From positions 2,669,480 to 2,733,479 of the forward strand of contig NZ_WPAG02000002.1 in the NCBI RefSeq assembly GCF_013602415.1: a DNA stretch of 64,000 bases. Direction: 5' to 3'. This document shows, in pieces, positions 25,548 to 34,442 of this stretch (the stretch's first letter is position 1; each line of letters starts with the position of its first letter). Both the position numbers and the translations under genes were made by a program. This DNA comes from Rhodococcus sp. B50 (GTDB lineage: Bacteria > Actinomycetota > Actinomycetes > Mycobacteriales > Mycobacteriaceae). The notes under the pieces were generated by a model, which worked only from the letters and a program-made list of their open reading frames with translations, was not told where the DNA came from and ran no database searches.

Positions 25548-25580
25548 GACGCCGCCTCTCCCACCGGGAGGGGCGGCGTC
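25548..25580 (+). terminator. Terminator of the C- ribosomal protein operon
   Basis: Arms GACGCCGCCTCTCCC (25548-25562) and GGGAGGGGCGGCGTC (25566-25580), 15 bases with one G-T pair and an ACC loop, 13 bases after the rpsR stop. Confidence 0.85.
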
Positions 25581-25587
25581 GTCGTGT

Positions 25588-25634
25588 GTGCAGGTCTTGT
25601 CGAAATCAGTCGGGATTCTCGACGAGAAGTGCAC
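25588..25634. repeat. Palindromic element A, 3' of the DUF559 gene
   Basis: Left arm GTGCAGGTCTTGTCGA (25588-25603), 15-base centre, right arm TCGACGAGAAGTGCAC (25619-25634); 13 of 16 positions pair. It ends one base before the stop codon of the DUF559 gene. The left arm matches, in inverted orientation, the outer arm of element B at 26603-26618 in 15 of 16 positions. Confidence 0.75.
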
Positions 25635-25635
25635 G

Positions 25636-26499
25636 TCACACGGGTGCGCCCGAAGCCCTCAGCGCCCTGCGGACCCGTTCGACGATCGTCAGCGGACGCA
25701 TTCGGAGTTGCTCGGAGTTCACCCGGACCACCGACCAGCCCAGCGACGCGAACGACTCGTAGCGCTCGATGTCCTTGGTGCGTTGCCGCTCGTCGGTCCA
25801 GTGGTGCACCCCGTCGTACTCGACGGCGGTGCGCCATTCGTGCCACCCCATGTCCGCCCAACCGATCACCCTGCCCTCGTCGACGATCGGCACCTGGGTG
25901 GCCGGCGTCGGTAGTCCGTGATGCACGAGCAACAGGCGAACCCTGGTCTCGGGTGGAGACTCGGCGCCGGGGTCCACTCGGGGTACGACCGCGCGCACCT
26001 GCGGAAGTCCACGCTCCCCGCGGTACCGGTCGGCGAGGGCGAGGATGTCCGCCGGATCCAGTCCGGTGGCCCGGCACAACGCATCGAGTTGTTCGACGGC
26101 TCGCGCGGGTGCGAGCCACCGGGCGAGATCGAAACCGGTCCGCGCGGGAGTCGTCACCGACATCCCCTCGCGCTCGCAGATCTCCTCCTCGTGCACGGTG
26201 TCGCCGTGCACTCTCACCCCGGCCGTGCCGCGGCGACTCCCGGTCCGGAGCAGCTCCGCCGGAGCGCGACCGTCGACCCACCTGCTGCCGTGCACCGCGG
26301 CAGCGGACAGCCCTGCCAGTACGCCACCACCTCGCGTCCACAACCACGCCGCACGCGCACGCCGTAACGCAGTCATCTCCGCATCCGGATGGATGTACAC
26401 GTCGCGATGCAGCCGGCGCATCGTCCGCAGTCGGTACGGCGTCAGGCACTTCCCGGCCAGCGCGTCGGTGCCGCTGAACGGCTCGTCGAATTCCCCCAT
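25636..26499 (-). CDS. DUF559-type (VSR/PD-(D/E)XK-like) endonuclease-domain protein
   Basis: 287 aa from ATG at 26499 (GTG at 26514 is an alternative). The N-terminal half resembles the AbiEi-type antitoxin layout: a winged-helix-like start RTMRRLHRDVYIHPDAEM, then VLAGLSAAAVHGSRW. The C-terminal 100 residues are a DUF559 nuclease fold: SPPETRVRLLLVHHG (acidic residue), GRVIGWADMGWHEWRTAVEY with D and ExD spacing, then RYESFASLGWSVVRV. A nuclease role is inferred, and the substrate is unknown. Inverted palindromes A and B flank it, which suggests a gene-plus-repeat unit that may be mobile or self-regulated. Confidence 0.75.
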   Translation of the reverse strand: MGEFDEPFSGTDALAGKCLTPYRLRTMRRLHRDVYIHPDAEMTALRRARAAWLWTRGGGVLAGLSAAAVHGSRWVDGRAPAELLRTGSRRGTAGVRVHGDTVHEEEICEREGMSVTTPARTGFDLARWLAPARAVEQLDALCRATGLDPADILALADRYRGERGLPQVRAVVPRVDPGAESPPETRVRLLLVHHGLPTPATQVPIVDEGRVIGWADMGWHEWRTAVEYDGVHHWTDERQRTKDIERYESFASLGWSVVRVNSEQLRMRPLTIVERVRRALRASGAPV

Positions 26500-26547
26500 G
26501 GAGGAAGCCTGCACAACGTCCGCTCGACGTGGAACCCCGGATCGTCG

Positions 26548-26652
26548 CCCTGTGGATGAACGTTCCCGAGTGAGCAGTTGTCGTCGAAAAATTCGGCTCC
26601 GATCGACAAGAACTGCACTCCGGGCGCCTGCCTCAGGAATTCATCCACAGGG
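26548..26652. repeat. Composite inverted repeat with palindromic element B
   Basis: Outer perfect 13-bp inverted repeat CCCTGTGGATGAA (26548-26560) / TTCATCCACAGGG (26640-26652). Nested inside is palindrome B: GAGCAGTTGTCGTCGA (26572-26587), 15-base centre containing TCGG-CT-CCGA, TCGACAAGAACTGCAC (26603-26618). It lies between the DUF559 start and the AEC permease start (26671), in the divergent promoter gap. B is an inverted copy of element A at 25588. Confidence 0.75.
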
Positions 26653-26670
26653 TCCTTAGACTAGGCAACC

Positions 26671-27597
26671 GTGTCGGGTGTGATCGCGGGGTTCAGTGTC
26701 ATCTTCGTGATCATCGCTATCGGCTTCACGCTGGGGCGCCTGGGCACCCTCGGACACGAAGCGCAGACGGTGCTCAGCCGACTCGTCTTCTTCGTCGCCA
26801 CTCCCGCGCTGCTGTTCGACGTACTCGCCACGTCCGACCTGTCGGTGATCTTCTCGCCCAACCTCTACATCGCGGCGGCCACCGCCTTCGCCGTCGCAAT
26901 CGTGCACTTCGTCGTCGCAAAGCTCTGGCTGCGACGTGCGGTCCCCGAGGCGACCATCGGGGCGCTGTGCGCCGGCTACGTCAACTCCGCGAACCTCGGC
27001 ATTCCGATCGCGGTGTTCGTCCTGGGCGACGCCTCGTTCGTCGCGCCCCTGCTGTTGTTCCAGATCGTCGTGCTCTCCCCCATCGCGCTGACGATGCTCG
27101 ACCTGTCGACGATGCGCGCCGGGGTGTCGCGCCTCGATACCCTGCTCGCGCCGTTCAAGAATCCCATCGTCCTGGCCGCCGCGGCCGGACTCGCCATCGC
27201 GATCAGCGGATGGACACCGCCGGAAGCGCTGCTGCAACCGTTCCATCTGCTCGGCGGCGCGTCGGTTCCCGGTGCGTTGCTCGCGTTCGGATTGTCGCTG
27301 CAGGGCGTCCGGGTGCTCGAGAAAGGGACGAGCCCGCGCCGCGACATCGCGCTTGCCTCGGTACTCAAAATCCTCGTCCAGCCCGTACTCGCGTATCTGC
27401 TGGGACGTTTCATGTTCGGCCTCGACGGTCACGCGCTGTTCGCGGTGGTCGTGGTCGCGGCGCTGCCGACCGCGCAGAATGTGTTCGTCTACGCGAGCGC
27501 CTACGGCCGGGGCACGGTGCTCGCCCGCGACGCCGCGCTCGTCACCACCCTCGCCTCCATTCCTGCGATCGGCGTGACCGCCGCCCTGCTGGCGTGA
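26671..27597 (+). CDS. Auxin-efflux-carrier (AEC) family permease
   Basis: 308 aa, GTG start at 26671, about ten membrane helices. It has the AEC halves: GFTLGRLGTLGHEAQTVLSR with SRLVFFVATPALLFDVLA in the first, and NPIVLAAAAGLAIAISGW, GASVPGALLAFGLSLQG in the second. Members export malate, malonate or other small carboxylates (family knowledge); the substrate here is unknown. Its stop overlaps the next ATG (TGATGA), so it may be coupled to the lipoprotein gene. Confidence 0.88.
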   Translation: MSGVIAGFSVIFVIIAIGFTLGRLGTLGHEAQTVLSRLVFFVATPALLFDVLATSDLSVIFSPNLYIAAATAFAVAIVHFVVAKLWLRRAVPEATIGALCAGYVNSANLGIPIAVFVLGDASFVAPLLLFQIVVLSPIALTMLDLSTMRAGVSRLDTLLAPFKNPIVLAAAAGLAIAISGWTPPEALLQPFHLLGGASVPGALLAFGLSLQGVRVLEKGTSPRRDIALASVLKILVQPVLAYLLGRFMFGLDGHALFAVVVVAALPTAQNVFVYASAYGRGTVLARDAALVTTLASIPAIGVTAALLA

Positions 27598-28046
27598 TGA
27601 ACACGCCACACCGGAATACCGTGGGAACCATGCGTTCCGTCGTCCGTGCCTGCCGAGGCATCACCGTCCTCGCGATGTGTCTGCTCATCGCGGCCTGCGG
27701 GTCGAGTGCCCCGGACGTGCCGGCGCTACCCGAGGAACCCGTTCCGGCAGGGGCGACGGAGTTCTCGCCACGTGCGGACATCGTCGATGCGCATCCGCTC
27801 ACGATCATGTCGTGGTCGCGGGTGAGCGACGACCGGATCTCCCTGCACTTCGAGACGGGCACCCCCGAATGCTTCGGCGTCGACGCGACCGTCACCGAAA
27901 CGGACGAGACGGTGACGGTGGCGCTGCTCGGCGGCACCCTGCCGGAGATGCAGGACCGCATGTGCGTGATGGTCGCCGTCGTCGGCACCCTCGAGGTTCC
28001 CTTGCGGTCGCCGCTCGGCGACCGGGCCGTGACGACCGGCGCCTGA
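27597..28046 (+). CDS. Putative lipoprotein
   Basis: 149 aa from ATG 27597, or 138 aa from ATG 27630. The lipobox is clear: a basic n-region (RSVVRACRG), a hydrophobic core and LLIAACGSS with the modified Cys. The mature part has two further Cys (PECFG and DRMCVMV), probably a disulfide, in a small beta-rich domain. No family recognised. It lies between the permease and an MFS transporter with tight spacing on both sides, so all three may be one operon. Confidence 0.75.
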   Translation: MNTPHRNTVGTMRSVVRACRGITVLAMCLLIAACGSSAPDVPALPEEPVPAGATEFSPRADIVDAHPLTIMSWSRVSDDRISLHFETGTPECFGVDATVTETDETVTVALLGGTLPEMQDRMCVMVAVVGTLEVPLRSPLGDRAVTTGA

Positions 28047-28049
28047 CGC

Positions 28050-29222
28050 ATGCCGCATCCTCCGCGTCACTGGCTGCTGTACCTGTGCCTGTCCACCGCC
28101 CTGCTGCACGCAGCCTTCCAGTCGATCCGCGTGCTGGTCTCCTACCGGATCCTCGCGCTGGGTGGCGATGCTGCGACCATCGGCGCCGTCACCGCCCTCT
28201 ACGCCATCGTTCCGCTCGTTGCGGCGGTGCGTCTGGGGCGCGCGGTCGACCGCGGACACGCGACGGTCGTCCTGCGCTCGGGCATCGTGGTCACCACGGT
28301 CGGTGCCGGGTTGATCGCGCTCAGTTCGGGATTGATCGTGCTGGCCGTCGGCAACGTCGTGCTCGGACTGGGGCAGTTGCTCGTCACGGTGTCGGGGCAG
28401 GCGTTCGTGTCGATCCTGTCGCCACCGGACGAACTGGATCGCGGATTCGCCGGCCTCACCCTGGGCGTGTCGGTCGGGCAGGCCGTCGGTGTTCCGATAT
28501 CCGGCGTGATCGCCGCGACCACCGGCGACGGCAACGGATCCGTCGAGACCACCGGCGCGTTGCTGACCATGACCGTGGCGTCGCTGCTCGCCCTGCCGCT
28601 GGTGCTCGGTCTCCGCGAACCCCCCGGATCGGGCCGCACCGCCGAGGACGGCGCGCCCCAGTCGATCCTGTCGATGCTCGCGACGAAGGGCATGAAGCCG
28701 GCGATGCTGTCGAGCCTGGTGGTCCTCGCGTCCGTCGACCTCGTCGTCGCCTATCTGCCGCTGCTCGGTGAGCAGTTCGGGTTCGGTGTGCTCCTGGTGA
28801 CGATCCTGCTCACCGCCCGCACCGTGGCGTCGATCGTCTCGCGTGCCTTTCTGCCGTGGGCGCTGCGACACATCCCGCGCAGATGGCTCCTCGTCTCCGC
28901 GAGCGCCGGGACCATCGTGCCGGTCGCGCTGATACCGCTCGTGCCGAATCCCTGGGTCATCGGCGCGCTACTCGCCGTGTGCGGAATGTTCTGGGGCGTC
29001 GGCCAACCCCTGACGATGACGTGGGTGGTCGGACTCGTCGCCCCGGCCGACCGCGCGTCGGCGCTGGCCGTACGGTTGACCGGCAACCGGCTCGGGCAGG
29101 TCGCGGTACCGCTGGCGGCCGGTGCCGTCGCCGGGGTCGCCGGGGTCGCGGCGGTCTTCTGGGTGACGGCGGTGCTGCTCTCCGCCGCCGCCACCACCAC
29201 GTGGAGATCCGTACGGAGCTGA
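28050..29222 (+). CDS. MFS transporter
   Basis: 390 aa with 12 predicted helices. The motif A-like loop between TM2 and TM3 reads AVRLGRAVDRGHATVVLRSG, and LVTVSGQAFVSILSPPDELD and GRTAEDGAPQSILSMLAT mark the central loop. It has no drug-efflux-specific signature I can place. Starts three bases after the lipoprotein stop and converges on the VWA gene, with four bases between. Confidence 0.88.
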   Translation: MPHPPRHWLLYLCLSTALLHAAFQSIRVLVSYRILALGGDAATIGAVTALYAIVPLVAAVRLGRAVDRGHATVVLRSGIVVTTVGAGLIALSSGLIVLAVGNVVLGLGQLLVTVSGQAFVSILSPPDELDRGFAGLTLGVSVGQAVGVPISGVIAATTGDGNGSVETTGALLTMTVASLLALPLVLGLREPPGSGRTAEDGAPQSILSMLATKGMKPAMLSSLVVLASVDLVVAYLPLLGEQFGFGVLLVTILLTARTVASIVSRAFLPWALRHIPRRWLLVSASAGTIVPVALIPLVPNPWVIGALLAVCGMFWGVGQPLTMTWVVGLVAPADRASALAVRLTGNRLGQVAVPLAAGAVAGVAGVAAVFWVTAVLLSAAATTTWRSVRS

Positions 29223-29226
29223 GCTC

Positions 29227-31164
29227 TCAGGACCGCCGCCGGGCACGGACGTAGTCGGCCACGACCGCCGCCCCGAGACCGTCGACGTCGGGCGCGACCA
29301 CCCGACCCCCGACGCGCCGGGCCAGCACGTCGACGACGCGCGCGAGCCCGGGGTCGCTGCCGAGCCGGAAGATCGTCACCTGGGCACCGAGTCGCGCGAC
29401 GTGATCGAGTTCGCGCACCGTCAACCCGAGGGTGCGAGAACTCGGTGGGTAGTCGAAGGCCGCGAAGCCGTCCGGTTCGAGATGGGCGGTGGGTTCACCG
29501 TCGGTGACGACGAAGACCACCGGCTGCGCGTTGGGATGACGGCGCAGATGGCGGCCCGCGAGCATCAGGGCGTGGTGCAGATTGGTGCCCTGCTCGTAGA
29601 CCCCGTCGAGCCCGGCCAGCTCGGACGCCGACACCACGCGGGCGTGGCGCCCGAACGCGATGAGCTGCAACGCATCCCCGCGGAAGCGCGTGGACACGAG
29701 GTGGTTGAGCGCGAGGGCCGTGCGTTTCATCGGCACCCAGCGACCGTCCATGACCATCGAGAACGATGTGTCGACGAGCAGCGCGACCGCCGCCTGCGTC
29801 CGCTGCTCGGTCTCGATCACCTCGACGTCCTGTACCGACATCCGCACCGGCAGCCCGGGACTGCGCAGGGTCGCGTTCGTGAGGGTGCGTACGACGTCCC
29901 ACGGTTCGGTGTCGCCGAACTCCCACACCTTCGAAGCGCCCGTCGGCTCACCGAGTACACCCGCCCGGCGCGACTCGCGTTGCCCGGTGCGCGACGAGAT
30001 GCGGTCGACGACGTCGCGTAACGCCGCCTCGCCGAGCCTGCGCATCGCCTTGGGCGACAGGCGCCACTGCCCGTCGGCACCCCGGTCGAAGAAACCCTGC
30101 CGCTGCAGTTCCTTCTCGAGTTCGGCGAGGGTGCGCGCATCGGCCGCAGCCTCGGGTCCGAGGTGACGGGCGAGCGCGTCGAGGTCGATGTCGTCGAGCG
30201 ACGCCCCGGCGTACTGCTGCGACAGTTGCTCGGCGAGCTGGTCGAGTTCCGACAATTCCTGCAGGGCCGCGGTGGCCTCGCCGAGACCCATGCCCTCTTC
30301 GCCGCGCACCCGTTCCGAACCGGTCCAGTCCTCCCCGGGGCGGGCGGCACGCAGGTGACCGTCGAGACGGTCGAGCTGGTTCGTCAGCGACGGGGACCCG
30401 AAGGCCTGCTGCGCGAGAGCGTCGAGTTCGTCGCGTTGTTCCGGGCTGAGCGAGTTGCGCAACCGCTGCGCCGCCGCCGCGCGCTGCGCGAGGGAATCGA
30501 GCAGCTCCTCCACGTTCTGCGGATTCTCGGGGAAGAACTCCCCGTGTTCGGCCATGAACTGTTCGAAGTCCTCGTCGGTGTCCTCGCCGCGCGCATGCTT
30601 GTCGAGCAGGTCGTTGAGGTCGTTCAGCATGTCGGTGATGCGCTGCCGATCGGCCTCGGTGGCACCTTCGAGTGCCTGCTTCATCCCGGCGAACCGCTGG
30701 TCGAGCATCTCCCGGCCGAGCAGGTCGCGGATCTTCTCGTAGTCCTGCCGGGCCTGTGTGCTGCGCCAGTCGTAGTCGGCGAGTTCCTGGACCGCCTGCG
30801 CCGTCGACGGCGGCAGTTCCTCGATCCGCATCTCGGCGAACCGCGCGTCGTCGTCGAGGGCCCGCGCCAGTTCCTTACGTTCCTCGAGCACGGCACGATC
30901 GAGAAGCTCGCGCACCTCCTGGAGGGTGCCGTCGAGGTTGGTGCGGTCGAGCAGCCGGCGTCGACGCCGATTGGCTTGTGCCGCAATCTTGTCGAGTCCA
31001 CGCATTCCGTCGTGACCGCGGCGCAGCAACTCCCGCAGGGCACGCTTCGGCGACGCGCCGGCCATGACATCGTCGCCGATCGCGGCGAGCGCGTCGCGCA
31101 GGTCCACCGGCGGGGCGAGCGGATCGCCCCCGGCGTACGGACCGTAGCGGGCGGACCTGCTCAT
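29227..31164 (-). CDS. VWA-domain protein of the MoxR/VWA chaperone pair
   Basis: 645 aa (Rv0959 position). Residues 1-440 are helical and charged, with Leu/Glu/Asp/Gln-rich stretches (AQRAAAAQRLRNSLSPEQRD). A C-terminal von Willebrand A domain starts near 450: ALLVDTSFSMVMDGRWVP is the MIDAS DxSxS loop, and VFVVTDGEPTAH its later part. Paired with the AAA+ ATPase immediately upstream (four-base overlap), the usual arrangement in which MoxR ATPase and VWA protein insert metal or remodel targets (family knowledge). The target is unknown. Confidence 0.9.
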   Translation of the reverse strand: MSRSARYGPYAGGDPLAPPVDLRDALAAIGDDVMAGASPKRALRELLRRGHDGMRGLDKIAAQANRRRRRLLDRTNLDGTLQEVRELLDRAVLEERKELARALDDDARFAEMRIEELPPSTAQAVQELADYDWRSTQARQDYEKIRDLLGREMLDQRFAGMKQALEGATEADRQRITDMLNDLNDLLDKHARGEDTDEDFEQFMAEHGEFFPENPQNVEELLDSLAQRAAAAQRLRNSLSPEQRDELDALAQQAFGSPSLTNQLDRLDGHLRAARPGEDWTGSERVRGEEGMGLGEATAALQELSELDQLAEQLSQQYAGASLDDIDLDALARHLGPEAAADARTLAELEKELQRQGFFDRGADGQWRLSPKAMRRLGEAALRDVVDRISSRTGQRESRRAGVLGEPTGASKVWEFGDTEPWDVVRTLTNATLRSPGLPVRMSVQDVEVIETEQRTQAAVALLVDTSFSMVMDGRWVPMKRTALALNHLVSTRFRGDALQLIAFGRHARVVSASELAGLDGVYEQGTNLHHALMLAGRHLRRHPNAQPVVFVVTDGEPTAHLEPDGFAAFDYPPSSRTLGLTVRELDHVARLGAQVTIFRLGSDPGLARVVDVLARRVGGRVVAPDVDGLGAAVVADYVRARRRS

Positions 31165-32549
31165 CGGGAGTACACCGCCGAGCCGTCGTCGCCGGTGTCC
31201 TTGGCGATGCGTCGCGCCAGATACAACCCTTCGAGTGCGAGTTCCACTGCCGCAGCCCGGCTTCCGGTGTCGGTGGCACCGAGCCGTTCGGCTACGGCGT
31301 CGAGCACCGGCAGTTCGGGGAGTTCGTCGAGCAGCACCTTCGCGGTGATCCGCTCACCGGTGACCACCGGCTCGCCCTGCTCGACGGCGGCGACCAGCGG
31401 CCCGAGATCGACGCCCGCGAGTCGCGAGCGGGCCGTTTCGGCCGTGGCGCGCCGGAGGAGATGATCGAGGATCTCGAATTCTCTTCCCTCCTCACCCGAT
31501 TCGAACTCGACCTTGCCGCGGAGCACCTCCACCACGGTCCCGAGGTCGACGGGACGCGCGACCGGATCGTCCTCGCCGAGAACCGCGCCGCGGTGCAGGG
31601 CCGCAGCCGAGACGGTCTCGGCACCGGCGACGGCGAACCGTGCCGAGACACCCGAACGCTGGTCGACGGACGTCGATTCGCGCAGCAGCCGGGTGAACCG
31701 GGCGAGGATCTCGAAGAGATAATCGGGCACGCGGGCCTGCAGGTGCGCCTCCTGCTCGATGACGGCGATCTCGTCCTCGAGTCGCGTCGGATAGTGCGTG
31801 CGGATCTCCGCGCCGAAGCGGTCCTTGAGCGGAGTGATGATGCGTCCGCGATTCGTGTAGTCCTCGGGGTTCGCGCTCGCCACGAGCAGCACGTCGAGAG
31901 GCAGGCGCAGCGTGTAACCGCGGACCTGGATGTCGCGTTCCTCCATGACGTTGAGCAGCGACACCTGGATACGTTCGGCGAGGTCGGGCAGTTCGTTGAC
32001 GGCGACGATGCCGCGGTGCGCGCGAGGCACGAGGCCGAAGTGGATCGTCTCCGGATCACCGAGGCTGCGGCCCTCGGCGACCTTCACGGGGTCGACGTCG
32101 CCGACCAGGTCGGCGACCGAGGTGTCGGGCGTCGCGAGCTTCTCGGCGTACCGCTCGCTGCGGTGTCGCCACGCGACGGGCAGGTCGTCTCCGAGTTCGG
32201 CGGCGCGGCGGATCGACGCCGGGGTGATGGGTTCGTAGGGATGCTCGCCGAGTTCGGAACCGGCGATGACCGGGGTCCACTCGTCGAGCAACAGCGGCAG
32301 GGTGCGCAGCAGGCGGGTCTTGCCCTGACCGCGTTCGCCGAGCAGAACCACGTCGTGACCGGCGATGAGGGCGCGTTCGAGTTGCGGGACGACGGTGTCC
32401 TCGAAGCCGAGGATGCCGGGCCACGGATCGGTACCGTCGCGCAGCGCGGCGAGCAGGTTGTGCCGGATCTCGTCCTTGACGGATCGTTGCACGTGGCCGG
32501 AGGCACGGAGCTCGCCGACCGTGGAGGGGCGCGGTGTGGGTGACGTCAC
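31161..32549 (-). CDS. MoxR/Mg-chelatase-type AAA+ ATPase
   Basis: 462 aa from GTG at 32549 (an upstream ATG at 32585 is possible). Walker A is GERGQGKTRLL (about 66-76), the Walker B/sensor region is GIVAVNELPDLAERIQVSLL with NVMEERDIQVRGYTLRLPLD and SANPEDYTNRGRIITPLKDR. This is the ChlI-like layout of Rv0958. Coupled to the VWA gene. The C-terminal lid domain is about 150 aa. Divergent from the DUF4126 gene across 74 bases. Confidence 0.92.
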   Translation of the reverse strand: MTSPTPRPSTVGELRASGHVQRSVKDEIRHNLLAALRDGTDPWPGILGFEDTVVPQLERALIAGHDVVLLGERGQGKTRLLRTLPLLLDEWTPVIAGSELGEHPYEPITPASIRRAAELGDDLPVAWRHRSERYAEKLATPDTSVADLVGDVDPVKVAEGRSLGDPETIHFGLVPRAHRGIVAVNELPDLAERIQVSLLNVMEERDIQVRGYTLRLPLDVLLVASANPEDYTNRGRIITPLKDRFGAEIRTHYPTRLEDEIAVIEQEAHLQARVPDYLFEILARFTRLLRESTSVDQRSGVSARFAVAGAETVSAAALHRGAVLGEDDPVARPVDLGTVVEVLRGKVEFESGEEGREFEILDHLLRRATAETARSRLAGVDLGPLVAAVEQGEPVVTGERITAKVLLDELPELPVLDAVAERLGATDTGSRAAAVELALEGLYLARRIAKDTGDDGSAVYSR

Positions 32550-32623
32550 CTCACCCAAGGTACGACCGAACCGTCGTTTCGGCATCCGCGATCCCGCGTG
32601 GCCCGTCCGCCTACACTCGCCGC

Positions 32624-33253
32624 ATGGACACCTGGATCCTGGCGGCACTGCTCGGGCTGGGGCTCGCCGCCGCCACCGGGCTGCGCACCTTCCTGCCGCT
32701 GCTGCTCCTGTCGGCTGCGGTGCACTTCGAGCTCTTCGGTGTCGTCCTCAACGAATCCATGCAGTGGCTCGGGTCCACCTCGGCGCTCGTCGCCCTGGCG
32801 ATCGCGACCGTCGTGGAGGTCGTCGCCGACCTCGTGCCGTTCGTGGACAACGCACTGTCTGCCGTCGGCACGGTCACCCGGCCGATCGCGGGGGCACTCG
32901 CGGCGTGGGCGGCCTTCGCGAGCCTCGATCCCGCCATGGCGGCGCTCGCCGGCATCGTCATCGGCGCCCCGACCGCCCTGGCGGTGAGTACGGCGCAGAC
33001 GGGTACGCGGGTCGCGAGCACCGCGACCACCGCCGGCTTCGGCAATCCGGTGCTGTCGATCGTGGAGAGCGTCACCTCGTTCGTCACGTCGCTGATCTCG
33101 CTGCTCGCTCCCCTGCTCGTCCTCCCGCTCCTGGTGCTGTTCGGGTGGCTCGGCGTGCGGGGTTACCGCCGGCTGCGCCGGGCCCGTGCGACACGCACGA
33201 AACCGACGGCACACCCGGGCGCCCTCGATACGGGCCGACCCGGCGGCTTCTGA
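32624..33253 (+). CDS. DUF4126 membrane protein
   Basis: 209 aa, four or five membrane helices. The N-terminal glycine-rich helix LAALLGLGLAAATGLRTFLP and the paired LVPFVDNALSAVGTVTRPIA region are typical of DUF4126. It ends in a basic tail (YRRLRRARATRTKPT). Function unknown. Confidence 0.85.
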   Translation: MDTWILAALLGLGLAAATGLRTFLPLLLLSAAVHFELFGVVLNESMQWLGSTSALVALAIATVVEVVADLVPFVDNALSAVGTVTRPIAGALAAWAAFASLDPAMAALAGIVIGAPTALAVSTAQTGTRVASTATTAGFGNPVLSIVESVTSFVTSLISLLAPLLVLPLLVLFGWLGVRGYRRLRRARATRTKPTAHPGALDTGRPGGF

Positions 33254-33265
33254 TAGACACATGGC

Positions 33266-34231
33266 ATGTCGGACACCGAGATCACCTTTTCCAGCGGCGA
33301 CGTCACCCTGCACGGCAGTGTGCGGGTACCCGTCTCCATGAGGGGTCCGGTGCCCGGCGTCCTGCTGCTCGCCGGCAGCGGCCCCACCGACCGCAACGGC
33401 GACAGCGCACTGCTCCCGGGATCGATCGGCACGCTGCGCCATCTCGCCGACGTGCTCGAACGCCACGGTTTCGCGAGCCTGCGGTACGACAAGCTCGGCA
33501 GCGGCGCGACCGGCCTCGGCCCGTACAGCGTCGAGGACGTCGCCGATCTCGGCTTCTCGACGTTCATCGACGCCGCCTCCGACGCACTCGCTTTCCTCGG
33601 CGCCCAGCGCGGGGTCGACGCGCAGCGTCTCTACGTCGTCGGCCACAGCGAAGGCGCGCTCATCGCGCTGTCGCTCGCCCAGGACAACGACTCCATCGCC
33701 GGACTCGGCCTGCTCGAGCCGCTCGCCGTGCGCCTGCTCGACCTGCTGACCGCGCAGATCGACGCGCAGCTCGACGCCGTGGTCGCCGCCGGCCAGCTGC
33801 CGATCCAGATCGCCGACGAACTGCGGGTCGCGCTGACGGGTGCGGTCGAGTCGCTGCGCGCCGACGGCACGCTCAGCGACACTCTGCCCGAGCCGCTGCG
33901 CAACGCCGGTCTCGTGCCGACGAACGCGAAGGCTCTCGCCGAGGAGGACTCGCTCGACCCGCGGATGCTCGCCGCGCAGGTCGCCGGCGACCTGCCGGTG
34001 CTGACCAGCGTCTCCACGAAGGACATCCAGGTGCGGGTCGAGGACGTCGACGCCCTCGACGCGGCGCTCGTGCACACCCGCCTGACGTCACTGCGCATGA
34101 CGCACACCAACCACGCACTCAAGGACATCGGCGACCAGCAGTCCACAGGCGCCGACTACATCGCGGATCTGCCCTACTCGAAGGAGTTCACCTCGGGCTT
34201 CGAGGCGTGGCTCGACAAGCTCCAGGGCTGA
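33266..34231 (+). CDS. Alpha/beta-hydrolase (dienelactone-hydrolase-like esterase)
   Basis: 321 aa. The oxyanion loop LLLAGSGPTDRNGDSALLPG, nucleophile elbow VVGHSEGALIAL (Ser about 131) and a late His (MTHTNHALKDIG, about 282) form a plausible triad with an acid near 257 (SVSTKDIQVRVEDVDAL). It has no signal peptide. Substrate unknown. Starts 12 bases after the DUF4126 stop, so it may be cotranscribed. Confidence 0.88.
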   Translation: MSDTEITFSSGDVTLHGSVRVPVSMRGPVPGVLLLAGSGPTDRNGDSALLPGSIGTLRHLADVLERHGFASLRYDKLGSGATGLGPYSVEDVADLGFSTFIDAASDALAFLGAQRGVDAQRLYVVGHSEGALIALSLAQDNDSIAGLGLLEPLAVRLLDLLTAQIDAQLDAVVAAGQLPIQIADELRVALTGAVESLRADGTLSDTLPEPLRNAGLVPTNAKALAEEDSLDPRMLAAQVAGDLPVLTSVSTKDIQVRVEDVDALDAALVHTRLTSLRMTHTNHALKDIGDQQSTGADYIADLPYSKEFTSGFEAWLDKLQG

Positions 34232-34329
34232 TCACCGGACGCCGACACGAAATAACAAATGTCCATTCCGCGTTGTTCGTGTATGGTCTCCCGTTAACCC
34301 ACTGGTTCACACGAGAAAGGTACGGTCCG

Positions 34330-34419
34330 ATGCGATACAAGCAGATGTACGTAGCCGGTTGTTCCGTACCGTTCTCGCACCTTTTCTTCCACTTCGCGGC
34401 GGAGCGCTCCCGAGAATAG
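34330..34419 (+). CDS. 29-codon leader-type ORF
   Basis: Reads MRYKQMYVAGCSVPFSHLFF and ends FAAERSRE, stop at 34417. GAGAAAGG precedes the ATG by 9 bases. It is rich in Phe/His/Ser, unlike the surrounding Ala/Gly-rich code, and it is followed 24 bases later by a strong intrinsic terminator and then by the gene at 34527. This is the layout of a translated leader that controls termination, or of a small protein of its own. No homologue recognised. Confidence 0.5.
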   Translation: MRYKQMYVAGCSVPFSHLFFHFAAERSRE

Positions 34420-34442
34420 AAGTCACACGACGACTCGTTCTC

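Noticed and set aside
26442-26648. Minus-strand frame running through palindrome B
   Set aside because: It spans the hairpin and the DUF559 start; the translation is a by-product of the repeat sequence.
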